A stretch of DNA of 61,964 bases from the NCBI GenBank assembly GCA_964413825.1, contig CAYPTS010000002.1, positions 1-61,964 of the forward strand, in the 5' to 3' direction. Every line of letters starts with the position of its first letter. Within the stretch, counting starts at the first letter, position 1. The DNA comes from JAFGKM01 sp964413825. Lineage in GTDB: Bacteria > Ratteibacteria > UBA8468 > B48-G9 > JAFGKM01. A model generated the notes under the pieces. That model worked only from the letters and a program-made list of their open reading frames with translations. It was not told the origin of the DNA and made no database searches. This document shows, one piece after another, positions 33,171 to 41,424 of this stretch. The position numbers were made by a program, and so were the translations under genes.

Positions 33171-33179
33171 GGTAGATAC

Positions 33180-34310
33180 ATGACATCAAAAGAGAGATTG
33201 TTGGCTGCGGCAGATTTCAAAAAAACCGACAGGGTGCCCATAGAACTGCAAATCGGTGAAAAAGAGAGAGCGTTGCCTGAATGCAGTCGGATAGCGGCTT
33301 TTATGGACAGTGAAGCCGATAACTTCATGGGAGTTGCCGGGGCTGACTGGGGATTTTTCGGGCTTCCCTGCACATACCGCGAGGAAATGATTGAGGACCG
33401 TCCCGGAGCATTCAGGCGCGTGAAAAGAGTCTTTGACACGAAAGCAGGGGAGTTCTTTGCTATAACGAAGCATTTTTATCCCCATGTTGACAGTTCCGAT
33501 TATCACTGGGAAAAACGTTATATCACCTGCCTTGACGACCTTCAGCGCCTGACAGATGCTTCACGCACTGCCTGTCCCGTGCTTGCCGATGATTACCGTG
33601 CCGGGCTTGCAAAAATAGGAGAGAGGGGACTTGCTTTTGCCCCGCGTCTGCATCCCCTCGGAACGCTTGTACGGTGGTCAACAATGGAAGAGGTGTACGG
33701 ATGGTTTGTTTCCGAGCCGGCCATTATTCACCGTTTTCTCGAAAATGCCAACCGGCAGGTATGCGAAACAATTGTAGAGATGGGAAAGTCCGGCATTTCC
33801 CCGTGGTTCATGACCTGGGCGCATGAGATGTTGATACCGCCGTGGCTTGGACGCAGGCATTTTGATGAACTGGTATTTCCCTACGACAAGGCAGTGCATG
33901 ACGCGATACATTCTATCGGCGGCAAAGTCCGCGCCCACTGCCACGGCAATCCCATGAAATTTCTTGAAAGGATGGCGGAGATGGGGATAGATTCGATTGA
34001 GCCGCTTGAGCCGCCTCCATGGGGCGACGTCGACCTGAAGGAAGCCAAGCGGCTCGTGGGCGACAGGATGCTTCTTTCGGGCAACATCCCTTCGCAGAAT
34101 TTCCCGTTTATGAGCAGACAGCAGGTGGAAGAAAGTGTCAGAAAAGCGATTTCGGATGCGGCATCCGGCGGAGGTTTTACCCTGCGGATGACCGGGGGAG
34201 ATGGCGAAGTAAACGCAGAACTTCCACCAGAAATGCTCAAGAAAATAATAGAGAACGTTGAGGCATATATTGAAGCGGGTTTGAAATATGGCATATATGG
34301 GGATGTATGA
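33180..34310 (+). CDS. Uroporphyrinogen decarboxylase-like family protein
   Basis: URO-D superfamily (TIM barrel), 376 residues, but not a heme-pathway HemE. The N-terminus MTSKERLLAAADFKKTDRVPIEL is typical of the HemE-like/methyltransferase group. HSIGGKVRAHCHGNPMKFLERMAEMGIDSIEPLEPPPWGDVDLKEAKRLVGDRMLLSGNI near 240-300 is the family core with a possible His/Cys metal site (AHCHGN). Relatives act as corrinoid methyltransferases or in sugar-catabolic clusters of unknown chemistry. It follows the GntR/LacI gene and overlaps a PfkB kinase, so a role in a sugar-like substrate pathway is inferred. Confidence 0.85.
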   Translation: MTSKERLLAAADFKKTDRVPIELQIGEKERALPECSRIAAFMDSEADNFMGVAGADWGFFGLPCTYREEMIEDRPGAFRRVKRVFDTKAGEFFAITKHFYPHVDSSDYHWEKRYITCLDDLQRLTDASRTACPVLADDYRAGLAKIGERGLAFAPRLHPLGTLVRWSTMEEVYGWFVSEPAIIHRFLENANRQVCETIVEMGKSGISPWFMTWAHEMLIPPWLGRRHFDELVFPYDKAVHDAIHSIGGKVRAHCHGNPMKFLERMAEMGIDSIEPLEPPPWGDVDLKEAKRLVGDRMLLSGNIPSQNFPFMSRQQVEESVRKAISDAASGGGFTLRMTGGDGEVNAELPPEMLKKIIENVEAYIEAGLKYGIYGDV

Positions 34311-35211
34311 TGTCGTGGTACTCGGGCATGTGCTCAAGGAGCGTATTGTATTTGCCGATGGTAAAGAGGCGGGGCCGCTGCTTGGAGGACCCGCTTCATA
34401 TTCCGCGTCTGCGGCTGGCAGTCTGGGATTAAAGGTTGGTCTTGTTACGAAAATCGGGACTGACATGTCGGAGTGCCTGTTGAAGGTCTTTGAAGAGACA
34501 GGGGTGGATACAATGGGCGTAATGGTCGGGGAAAACACTACGACTAATCGTCTTGTTTACGATAAGGAAGGTGGGAAGAAACTGGAGTTTTTAAGCAGGG
34601 CGGAAGATATCCTTTTTGAGGATATCCCCCAGGCGTATCTCAACAGCAGGTTTTTTCTCGTAGCGGCTGTGAATTACGAAGTTTCGGAGACCCTGTTGAG
34701 CAGACTTTACGGGAAAGGCAGGAGATTGTCCATGGAACTGAGCGGTTTCGGCGGCGCTTCTTCACAGACAGGCAGGACGAAAGAAGAAAGAGTCAGGATA
34801 CTTTCCCGTATAGCCCGGTATTTTGAGATAGTGAAAGGCGGCAGGGAAGATTACGAACGCATATTTGACGAAAGTGCGGATATAGAGGAGAGTGCGGGGA
34901 AGTTTATAGGATGGGGGGCAAAAGTATCCGTAACCACGATGGGAGAAGCAGGCAGTATTATTACAACCAGGGACGACTGTATTCGCGTAGAGCCGGTTCC
35001 TGCCAGGTTTGCAGATGCTACGGGTGCCGGAGACGTATGGCATGCCGGGTTTTTAAGCGAATATCTTAAAAGCGGGGATATCATAAAGGCAGGGCAGTTT
35101 GCCTCCGCGGTCGCATCTTTGGTGATCGAGAAGACCGGCGGCGTGGTCAAAGAAAGGTTTCCTTCTCACGAACAGGTAAAACAGCGTATCAAATCTATCA
35201 TTTCCGGGTAG
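34303..35211 (+). CDS. PfkB-family carbohydrate kinase
   Basis: Ribokinase-like sugar or nucleoside kinase; about 302 residues from ATG 34303. The N-terminal MYDVVVLGHVLKERIVF and LLGGPASYSASAAGSLGLKVGLVTKIG near 30-56 hold the substrate-binding Gly-Gly. The PfkB signature is FADATGAGDVWHAGFLSEYL near 236-255, including the catalytic Asp in GAGD. ATG 34288 and 34297 are alternative in-frame starts; 34303 overlaps the URO-D stop as ATGTATGA. The substrate is unknown. Confidence 0.88.
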   Translation: MYDVVVLGHVLKERIVFADGKEAGPLLGGPASYSASAAGSLGLKVGLVTKIGTDMSECLLKVFEETGVDTMGVMVGENTTTNRLVYDKEGGKKLEFLSRAEDILFEDIPQAYLNSRFFLVAAVNYEVSETLLSRLYGKGRRLSMELSGFGGASSQTGRTKEERVRILSRIARYFEIVKGGREDYERIFDESADIEESAGKFIGWGAKVSVTTMGEAGSIITTRDDCIRVEPVPARFADATGAGDVWHAGFLSEYLKSGDIIKAGQFASAVASLVIEKTGGVVKERFPSHEQVKQRIKSIISG

Positions 35212-35268
35212 TATCTCCAAACTCATTCCGCGTGAAACAGAAGGCAATTTATCTGATATTTTTTATCA

Positions 35269-35277
35269 TGGTATAAT
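35269..35277 (+). promoter_or_regulatory. Extended -10 promoter of the DUF47-pit operon
   Basis: TGGTATAAT at 35269-35277, with only a poor -35 hexamer. The leader from about 35284 to 35361 is roughly 78 nt and ends in CGGAGGTGG before the ATG. Confidence 0.5.
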
Positions 35278-35361
35278 AGCACTTTAGTTGAAAAAGAAAC
35301 AGCGAAAATTGGCGGCGCATCAAAAAGACAGCAGAAAAATATTGAGTCACGGAGGTGGAAA

Positions 35362-36012
35362 ATGGACTTTTTTTTCGGAGGCAAGAGAAACAGGGTGCAC
35401 GAGAGAACGGAGAATTACCTGGACAAGATAAGGGAAACCGTCGAGATGTTCAGAAAGACAATTGAGAAGTATTTTGATACGGGTGTGTCGAGGGAGTTTA
35501 AGGAGATGATAGAGACGGTACATCTTTCCGAGTCAATGGCCGACGACATAAGAAGGGATATAGAACTGGAGATGTACCAGAAATCGCTTATCCCTGAATC
35601 GAGAGGTGACGTTCTCGGGCTCATCGAGTCGACGGATGCGGTGCTAAACAAGGCGCAGTCGGTGTTATATCAGATTGAAACCGAGTCTCTTGCAATTCCC
35701 GGAGAATTAAAGGAAGATTTCATGAAACTTATCAACAATAACATAGCCGCTTTTGAGAGTGCGATTGAAGGTTTCAGAATACTCTTTTCCAGTTTGAAAG
35801 ATGTCAGGGAAAAGGTGCAGGAGGTGGACAAAAGAGAAAGTTCTTCCGACAGGATGGAGAGGGACCTTATAAGGAAGATTTTTGCAGGCAATTATGACAT
35901 AGGGCAGAAAATACTTTTGAAGGACCTTATTATCGAGATAGGCAATATTTCCGACATGTCGGAAACGGTGACCGACAGGCTGAATATAGTTGCCGCCAAA
36001 AGATTGGTATAA
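35362..36012 (+). CDS. DUF47/PhoU-like accessory protein
   Basis: Helical PhoU-related protein of the DUF47 family, 216 residues, mostly amphipathic helix (RTENYLDKIRETVEMFRKTIEKYF, ESMADDIRRDIELEMYQKSLIPESRGDVLGLIESTD). The EYL-like and LIPESRGDVLGLIE segment near 77-91 is a DUF47 hallmark. These proteins are encoded beside Pit phosphate transporters and are needed for or control their activity. The Pit gene follows after two bases. Confidence 0.92.
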   Translation: MDFFFGGKRNRVHERTENYLDKIRETVEMFRKTIEKYFDTGVSREFKEMIETVHLSESMADDIRRDIELEMYQKSLIPESRGDVLGLIESTDAVLNKAQSVLYQIETESLAIPGELKEDFMKLINNNIAAFESAIEGFRILFSSLKDVREKVQEVDKRESSSDRMERDLIRKIFAGNYDIGQKILLKDLIIEIGNISDMSETVTDRLNIVAAKRLV

Positions 36013-36014
36013 AT

Positions 36015-36941
36015 ATGGATATAAGATTATTGGGCCCTTTGTATATGGGATGGGCGCTCGGTTCCAACGATTCCGCCAACATTTTCGGAACCGCGGTTTC
36101 GTCTTATATGGTGAAATACAGGACTGCGGTTATACTTGCCGCAGTCTTCGTTTTTGCCGGGGCGTTTTTCGGAGGCAGACCCGGGATGGAAACCCTTTCC
36201 GGCCTGACGATGCAGACAGGCAATACCGCTTTTATAATCTCTCTTGCCGCCGCAATAACGGTCACGTTTTTGGGAATTCTTAGGCTTCCGGCGTCCACCT
36301 CTCAGGCGGTAATCGGGGCAATAATGGGTATAGGCATTATCAACAGGTATGTGGAAACCGGGGGACTGTTAAAGATTTTTGCCTGCTGGGTTACCACTCC
36401 GGTAGGAGCGGCGTTGATAGCCGTATTTCTCTATGTAGTTGTGTCTAAAATTTTGAGAAAACAGGCGCTTCACTTTATCATCTATGACAAACTGATGAGA
36501 AATCTTATCATACTTTCAGGTGTGTACGGCGCTTATTCGCTCGGAGCGAACAACGTCGCAAACGTGACGGGCGTTTTCTATCAGGCAGGCACTCTTAACA
36601 TGCGCGGGGCATTGTTGCTCGGAGGGGCCGGGATTGCCCTGGGGGCATTGACATCAAACAGGGGAATAATGTCTACCGTCGGCAGGAGAATTATACCCGT
36701 AGATGCTTTCTCCGCGTTTATTTCAGTACTCGCCCATTCGGTTACACTGCATATCTATGCCCATATAGGCGTTCCGGTTTCATCTTCACAGGCAATCGTC
36801 GGAGCGGTGCTCGGTATCGGACTGTTTAAGGGCATGAAGACGGTTGACGGGAAAATGGTTCTCAGGATACTGTCCGGATGGTTTTTAACTCCCGTTCTGG
36901 CCGCTCTTTTTTGTCTTGCCCTTTACTACCTTTTAACCTGA
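36015..36941 (+). CDS. Low-affinity inorganic phosphate transporter (PiT family)
   Basis: Proton- or sodium-coupled phosphate permease of the PHO4 superfamily; 308 residues, about ten TM segments. GSNDSANIFGTAVSSYMVK near 15-33 and GANNVANVTGVFYQ near 177-190 are the two inverted PiT repeats (normally GAND-VANAFGT). RLPASTSQAVIGAIMGIG near 93-110 and GVPVSSSQAIVGAVLGIG near 253-270 are the paired SSS-Q substrate motifs. It forms a two-gene operon with the DUF47 gene. Confidence 0.93.
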   Translation: MDIRLLGPLYMGWALGSNDSANIFGTAVSSYMVKYRTAVILAAVFVFAGAFFGGRPGMETLSGLTMQTGNTAFIISLAAAITVTFLGILRLPASTSQAVIGAIMGIGIINRYVETGGLLKIFACWVTTPVGAALIAVFLYVVVSKILRKQALHFIIYDKLMRNLIILSGVYGAYSLGANNVANVTGVFYQAGTLNMRGALLLGGAGIALGALTSNRGIMSTVGRRIIPVDAFSAFISVLAHSVTLHIYAHIGVPVSSSQAIVGAVLGIGLFKGMKTVDGKMVLRILSGWFLTPVLAALFCLALYYLLT

Positions 36942-36969
36942 CAACCCGTAAGGTGCGTACGCCGGTGTA

Positions 36970-36978
36970 TGCTATAAT
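36970..36978 (+). promoter_or_regulatory. Extended -10 promoter of the alcohol dehydrogenase operon
   Basis: TGCTATAAT, the same extended -10 element as before murG. Start expected near 36985; CAGGGGG lies before the ATG at 37001. Confidence 0.5.
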
Positions 36979-37000
36979 ATCTTAAAACAGGGGGATTTTA

Positions 37001-38116
37001 ATGGATATTTATTTCAACATGGGAGCGAAGGTTTATTTTGAAAAAGGCGGGTTGGAGAGATATCTGCCCGAGGTGAAAAACTACGGAAGAAAAGCCCTTG
37101 TTGTCAGCGGAAAACACTTTGTCTTCGACACCGGTCTTTACGACAGGATATCGAAGATACTTTCGGATACGGATATTACGCACGTTTCTTTTTCAGGGGT
37201 TAATCCCGAGCCGGACACTGATGACGTGGAGAAAGGCGCGCTGATGTGCGTAAAGGAAGGATGCGACTGCATCCTTGCCGTCGGCGGGGGCAGTGCGATG
37301 GATGCGGGCAAGGCGATAGCGGTGCTTGCCGCCAACGGTGGTTGTGTCAGGGACTATTTCGGCGAGGTCGAATATAAGAGAGAACCCCTGCCGGTTATTG
37401 CAGTGCCCACCACCTGCGGCACCGGAAGCGAGGTGACGAGGTTTGCCGTGATAGTGGACAGGGAAGAACGTACCAAGAAGACTGTGAGCAGTGAAAAAAT
37501 TATACCGAAGATGTCAATTCTCGATGCCGGTTTGCTGAAGACTCTTCCGCAAAAACTTGTAATGGCGACCGGCATGGATGCTTTTTCCCACAGTGCTGAA
37601 AGTTTCCTGTCCTCAAGAGCGGACTACCTGTCGAAACTGTTTGCGATAGACAGCCTCAGACTGCTTATGGAATCTCTCCCCGCGGCATATGAAAGACAGG
37701 AAGACATAGATGCAAGGGAAAAAGTTTTTCTCGCTTCCCTTCTCGCAGGGTTCGCGTTAAACCGGACGGGAACGATAATAGTTCACGGCATGGGCTATTC
37801 CCTGACGATAAAACACGGCGTTCATCACGGCACCGCCAATGCCGTGCTTCTTCCCTACGTGTTTGAATATCTGAAGAATAACGGATATAAAGAGGAAATG
37901 GAAGAACTTGAAGCAATCTGTGGAGATACGGGGAAACTAAAGGACTTTGTGAAGAGTCTGGGTTTGCCTGCAAGACTGAACGATGCCGGAGTTGAAGAAA
38001 GCGAGATGGACGAACTTGCGGATTTATCGGTTGCCGGAACGCAGAGGTCGCTGAAGAACATGAAGATAAGCATGGACAGGGAAGATTTTAAAAAAATTCT
38101 GAAAACTGCCCTGTAA
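37001..38116 (+). CDS. Iron-containing alcohol dehydrogenase
   Basis: Group III, metal-dependent NAD(P) alcohol/aldehyde reductase; 371 residues. AVGGGSAMDAGKAIAVLAANGG near 93-114 is the dinucleotide motif and VPTTCGTGSEVTRFAVI near 134-150 the nicotinamide region. Metal ligands are in the ATGMDAFSHSAESF near 189-202 and IIVHGMGYSLTIKHGVHHGTANAVLLPYV near 258-286 segments. The substrate is not resolved; butanol, propanediol and lactaldehyde dehydrogenases share this fold. It is followed closely by a creatininase-family gene and ribF. Confidence 0.92.
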   Translation: MDIYFNMGAKVYFEKGGLERYLPEVKNYGRKALVVSGKHFVFDTGLYDRISKILSDTDITHVSFSGVNPEPDTDDVEKGALMCVKEGCDCILAVGGGSAMDAGKAIAVLAANGGCVRDYFGEVEYKREPLPVIAVPTTCGTGSEVTRFAVIVDREERTKKTVSSEKIIPKMSILDAGLLKTLPQKLVMATGMDAFSHSAESFLSSRADYLSKLFAIDSLRLLMESLPAAYERQEDIDAREKVFLASLLAGFALNRTGTIIVHGMGYSLTIKHGVHHGTANAVLLPYVFEYLKNNGYKEEMEELEAICGDTGKLKDFVKSLGLPARLNDAGVEESEMDELADLSVAGTQRSLKNMKISMDREDFKKILKTAL

Positions 38117-38133
38117 CTGACCGGAGGTAAGCA

Positions 38134-38901
38134 ATGAAGGTGAAATTAACAGAGATGACGTTGAAGGAAGTAAGAGACGATGGTCCTTTCGAGGTTGCCG
38201 TTCTGCCATGGGGTGCCTGTGAACCGCACAACATGCACCTTCCTTACGGGTGCGATGCTCTGACCGGAGAAAAGATTGCGGAGATAAGCGCGGCAAAGGC
38301 TAAGGAAAAAGGCGCAAAGGTTATAGTATTGCCTGCCATGCCGGTAGGGGTCAATACAAATACCATGAAGTTTCCCATGACGCTGAACTTCTCGCCGTCG
38401 ACGCAGTTAAAAATGTTAAAAGACATTATAGAGGCGCTTGAAATCCACAAGGTGCGTAAACTTATCATACTGAATGCGCACGGGGGTAACGAATTTAAGT
38501 TTGTGTCGCGGGAACTGCATGGAAAAACCTCCGTACACATGTTCCTTTTGAACTGGTGGGAAGTGAGGAATGATATAGCCGCAGGAGTTTGCGATGATAC
38601 TTCCGGAGAGCACGGGCATGAAGCGGAGACTTCATGGTTTATGTATCTATATCCGGAGCTGGTACATCTTGAATGGGCTGACGACGGAAAGGTTAACGAG
38701 CCGGTGCTGGAAGGTTTGCGTAAGAAACAACTGTGGATAACAAGGCCTTGGCATCTTCTTACCACAAACGCGGGACACGGAAATCCGAAAAAAGCAACTC
38801 CGGAAAAAGGCAAAAAGATAGTGGACGGAGCGACAGACAGGATAGCCGACATTATAAAAGAACTTTCCGATGCCGGGATTAATGAACGGTTCCCTTACTG
38901 A
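38134..38901 (+). CDS. Creatininase-family amidohydrolase
   Basis: Metal-dependent hydrolase of the creatininase/MftE superfamily; 255 residues. LPWGACEPHNMHLPYGCDALTGE near 27-49 supplies the conserved Glu, His and Asp ligands, ILNAHGGNEFKFV near 110-122 another, and SGEHGHEAETSWFMYLYPELV near 154-174 the Glu-His-x-x-Glu part. Family members hydrolyse creatinine, formamides or release peptides in mycofactocin maturation; the substrate here is unknown. CCGGAGG is eight bases before the ATG. Confidence 0.88.
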   Translation: MKVKLTEMTLKEVRDDGPFEVAVLPWGACEPHNMHLPYGCDALTGEKIAEISAAKAKEKGAKVIVLPAMPVGVNTNTMKFPMTLNFSPSTQLKMLKDIIEALEIHKVRKLIILNAHGGNEFKFVSRELHGKTSVHMFLLNWWEVRNDIAAGVCDDTSGEHGHEAETSWFMYLYPELVHLEWADDGKVNEPVLEGLRKKQLWITRPWHLLTTNAGHGNPKKATPEKGKKIVDGATDRIADIIKELSDAGINERFPY

Positions 38902-38903
38902 CT

Positions 38904-39827
38904 ATGAAGACGATACATTTCAGCGAAATGGGAAAATCCATGGGCGAATTTGTTGCCGGCATAGGCAAGTTTGACGGAATTCACCTTGGGCACAGGACAA
39001 TCCTTGAAACAATCATGAGGGAATCTGACAAGACGGGCTGCATGCCCGCAGTTTTCACTTTCCGCAAATTTCCCGCGGAATTTTTTCTGACAGGATGGGA
39101 TGAAAAGTTATCTATGCTGGAAGAAGCCGGCATAAAAGTATGTTTCTGGTGCGACCTTGAAGATGTTATCCATTTGTCTCCGGAACAATTCCTTGACGTT
39201 CTTATTGCATCCGGGGTAAAGACGCTGGTGGTGGGATACGACTTCCATTTCGGGAAAGAGAGAAAGGGCAGTATAAGATTTCTGCGCGGGATGAAAGGAG
39301 AAAAAGGTTTTAACCTGACGGTGGTTCCTCCCCTGAAAGCAAACGGAGAGGTTGTTAACTCTTCGGACATCAGGATGTTTATCAAAAAAGGAGACGTGGC
39401 AAAGGCGAATGTCTTCCTCGGCAGGTATTTTTCGGTGGCGGGCAAGGTTGCGAAAGGAAGCAGTATAGGGAACACAATCGGCTTTCCCACCGCCAATCTT
39501 GCTCTTGAAAACGAGATACGCATAGGGGAGGGCGTTTACGCAGGATGGGCGGAATATAAAAAAAAGATTTACAAAGCGGCGGTAGTCACTGGCGTTTCTC
39601 CGACATTTGCCGACGGCATAAATAAATTTGAGGCGTTTCTCATCGGATTTGACGGAAGGGATATCTACGGCGAAACGCTGAAGATTTTTCTGCTGAAGAA
39701 AATACGCGGACAGATAAAATTTCCTGACAAAGAAAGTCTTAAAAAACGCATAGCCGCAGACGTGAAGGAAATAACCGCTGTTCTTGATACCGTACCTGTC
39801 CCTCATACCGTGAGTTCATCAATATAG
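38904..39827 (+). CDS. ribF: Bifunctional riboflavin kinase/FAD synthetase
   Basis: Phosphorylates riboflavin and adenylates FMN to FAD; 307 residues. The N-terminal nucleotidyltransferase has GIGKFDGIHLGHRTIL near 19-34 (the HxGH-like motif HLGH) and VVGYDFHFGKERKGS near 109-123. NSSDIRMFIKKGDVAKANVFLGR near 150-172 links to the riboflavin-kinase domain, with GNTIGFPTANLAL near 190-202 and EAFLIGFDGRDIYGETLKI near 246-264. It starts two bases after the creatininase gene. Confidence 0.95.
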   Translation: MKTIHFSEMGKSMGEFVAGIGKFDGIHLGHRTILETIMRESDKTGCMPAVFTFRKFPAEFFLTGWDEKLSMLEEAGIKVCFWCDLEDVIHLSPEQFLDVLIASGVKTLVVGYDFHFGKERKGSIRFLRGMKGEKGFNLTVVPPLKANGEVVNSSDIRMFIKKGDVAKANVFLGRYFSVAGKVAKGSSIGNTIGFPTANLALENEIRIGEGVYAGWAEYKKKIYKAAVVTGVSPTFADGINKFEAFLIGFDGRDIYGETLKIFLLKKIRGQIKFPDKESLKKRIAADVKEITAVLDTVPVPHTVSSSI

Positions 39828-39862
39828 TTCGCTGTACTGTAACCTTGACCGCGAATAAGGCA

Positions 39863-40822
39863 TCAGTCTATTTTCTGGAGTTCCACGACAGGCTTCTGAT
39901 TTACCACGTTGAGCAGATAAGGAGGGAGGGCATCAGTTTGCAGAGGGCGTTCCCTGTACTGCACTATTATTTTATCTTTTTCTTCGGCGGTGTTTACAAC
40001 CACGTATTCCTTGTCCTGCGTCCTTGAGGGCACGGCGACAACCATCTTTTCGCTGAAGTCGACCTCGGGCAGGGGAAGAGACAGGTTCTGAACCGTATTT
40101 TGCGTGTGCCAGACAGCCGTCCATTCTCCCTTGTCGCGTATTACAATAGCGCCGGGAAGGTGTTTTGCGCTTTCCGTTTTCATTGGTGCCATTGCTTTTG
40201 ATTTCCTTGCCGCAGAGATATCTTCTGACGGTCCCACGTAAACGAGGGAAAGCGCTTCTTCCTTTTCGGTTACCTTTTCCGCAGGGATACCGGCAGGTTC
40301 CGATTTGTCCGCATCTGTTTCTTCATCCCGTTTTTCCTGTTCATCCGTCGCTTCAAGAAGTCCGTCGTCCATTCTTTCCCTTGCCGCATAAAGAGCGGGT
40401 TTTTCCGTTCGCGGCCCCCCTGTCGTTTGTTTCTCGTCAATGCTTGCGACAGCAGGATTTCTATATACTTGTTCTCCATGAGGCGGGAGATTTGCCGAGG
40501 GCGTATAGGTTTCTTTTAAACTGCCGAGTATCACAATGAATGCGACCGCCATGGCTGCCAGCGCGCCGAGAGCGGGGACGTAGAATTTTTTCAGGCCGGT
40601 TTTTGCGGGAGTCAGTTTTTCAAGTATTTCCCGTTCGAGATATGCAGGGGCTTCTACGGGCGGGGTTGCGGCTATTATGTCCCTTGTCTTCCGCATGCGC
40701 ACAAGGGTTTCCCTGCATTCTCCGCAATCCTTGAGATGGGATTCGAGCAAACCGGAAGTTTTTTCATCCAGTTGTCCGTCCATGTATAACGAAAGAATTT
40801 TTACATTCCCGTGAAGTTTCAT
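39863..40822 (-). CDS. Anti-sigma factor (zf-HC2) with PrcB-like C-terminal domain
   Basis: Membrane anti-sigma partner of the ECF sigma factor; 319 residues. The N-terminal zf-HC2 zinc-binding motif is ESHLKDCGECRE near 27-38 (H-x3-C-x2-C). A TM helix lies near 81-104 (ALGALAAMAVAFIVILGSL), then a long polar, Glu/Lys-rich linker to about 225. The C-terminal part (VIRDKGEWTAVWHTQN, LPEVDFSEKMVVAVPS, ENVVVNTAEE-like strands) resembles the PrcB-type protease-stability domain, so it likely sits outside the membrane. ATG 40822 overlaps the sigma stop as ATGA; a frame to 40912 would add residues antisense to nothing known. Confidence 0.8.
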   Translation of the reverse strand: MKLHGNVKILSLYMDGQLDEKTSGLLESHLKDCGECRETLVRMRKTRDIIAATPPVEAPAYLEREILEKLTPAKTGLKKFYVPALGALAAMAVAFIVILGSLKETYTPSANLPPHGEQVYRNPAVASIDEKQTTGGPRTEKPALYAARERMDDGLLEATDEQEKRDEETDADKSEPAGIPAEKVTEKEEALSLVYVGPSEDISAARKSKAMAPMKTESAKHLPGAIVIRDKGEWTAVWHTQNTVQNLSLPLPEVDFSEKMVVAVPSRTQDKEYVVVNTAEEKDKIIVQYRERPLQTDALPPYLLNVVNQKPVVELQKID

Positions 40823-41361
40823 TTTGTCAGTTCCTCCCTGAACGGCAGTATTTTTTCCGAGAGTTTCTGTCTTGCCCTCGCAAGCCGGGACTTCACCGTT
40901 CCTGCCCTGCACCTGAGAATTTCAGATATTTCTTCATAAGAATGCCCTTCCATGTCTCTAAGGATGATGATAGCCTTTTCCGCAGGAGTGAGACTGTTGA
41001 TGCATTCCATGATAATCTTTCTGTTGTTGCTTTTTCTGATATCTTCTTCGGGCGAACCGTTTTCAGGCGCCGGCACGTCTATTTCCTTTGTATTAAGGCC
41101 GAAAGAATACGAGGTGAAATTCTGGATTTTTCTCTTCCGGAGCGAGTTTTTCCATACATTGCAGGCGATGCGGTAGAGGTATGTGGAGATTTTGGAACGT
41201 CCTTCAAACCTGTCAAAAGAACGGTAAGCCCTCAGAAACGTTTCCTGGGTTATGTCGCACGCCTGGTGAAAATTACCGCATAACCCGTATGCCGCATTGA
41301 AAACACGGGGCATTTCCTGCTTTACTATATGTTCAAATTCCTCTCTTTTTCCAACAGGCAT
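40819..41361 (-). CDS. RNA polymerase ECF sigma factor
   Basis: SigW/RpoE-like extracytoplasmic-function sigma factor; 180 residues. Region 2 includes VFNAAYGLCGNFHQACDITQETFLRAYRSFDRFEGRSKISTYLYRIACNVWKN-type sequence at about 20-70, with the DITQETF signature. Region 4 is LTPAEKAIIILRDMEGHSYEEISEILRCRAGTVKSRLARARQKL at about 124-167, containing the HTH. The start at 41361 is 18 bases after a consensus ECF -10 box. It is cotranscribed with the anti-sigma gene. Confidence 0.95.
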   Translation of the reverse strand: MPVGKREEFEHIVKQEMPRVFNAAYGLCGNFHQACDITQETFLRAYRSFDRFEGRSKISTYLYRIACNVWKNSLRKRKIQNFTSYSFGLNTKEIDVPAPENGSPEEDIRKSNNRKIIMECINSLTPAEKAIIILRDMEGHSYEEISEILRCRAGTVKSRLARARQKLSEKILPFREELTK

Positions 41362-41378
41362 ATATACCCTTTTGTTAA

Positions 41379-41406
41379 TTAGACACGTAAACGGCGGAAA
41401 GGTTCC
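41379..41406 (-). promoter_or_regulatory. ECF-type promoter of the sigma gene
   Basis: On the minus strand GGAACC (41406-41401), a 16-bp spacer, and GTCTAA (41384-41379). These are the classic RpoE/SigW-class -35 and -10 elements at the right spacing. The start site would be about 12 nt before the sigma ATG, so the sigma factor probably drives its own gene. Confidence 0.8.
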
Positions 41407-41424
41407 GTCTTTCCAAAAGGTGTT

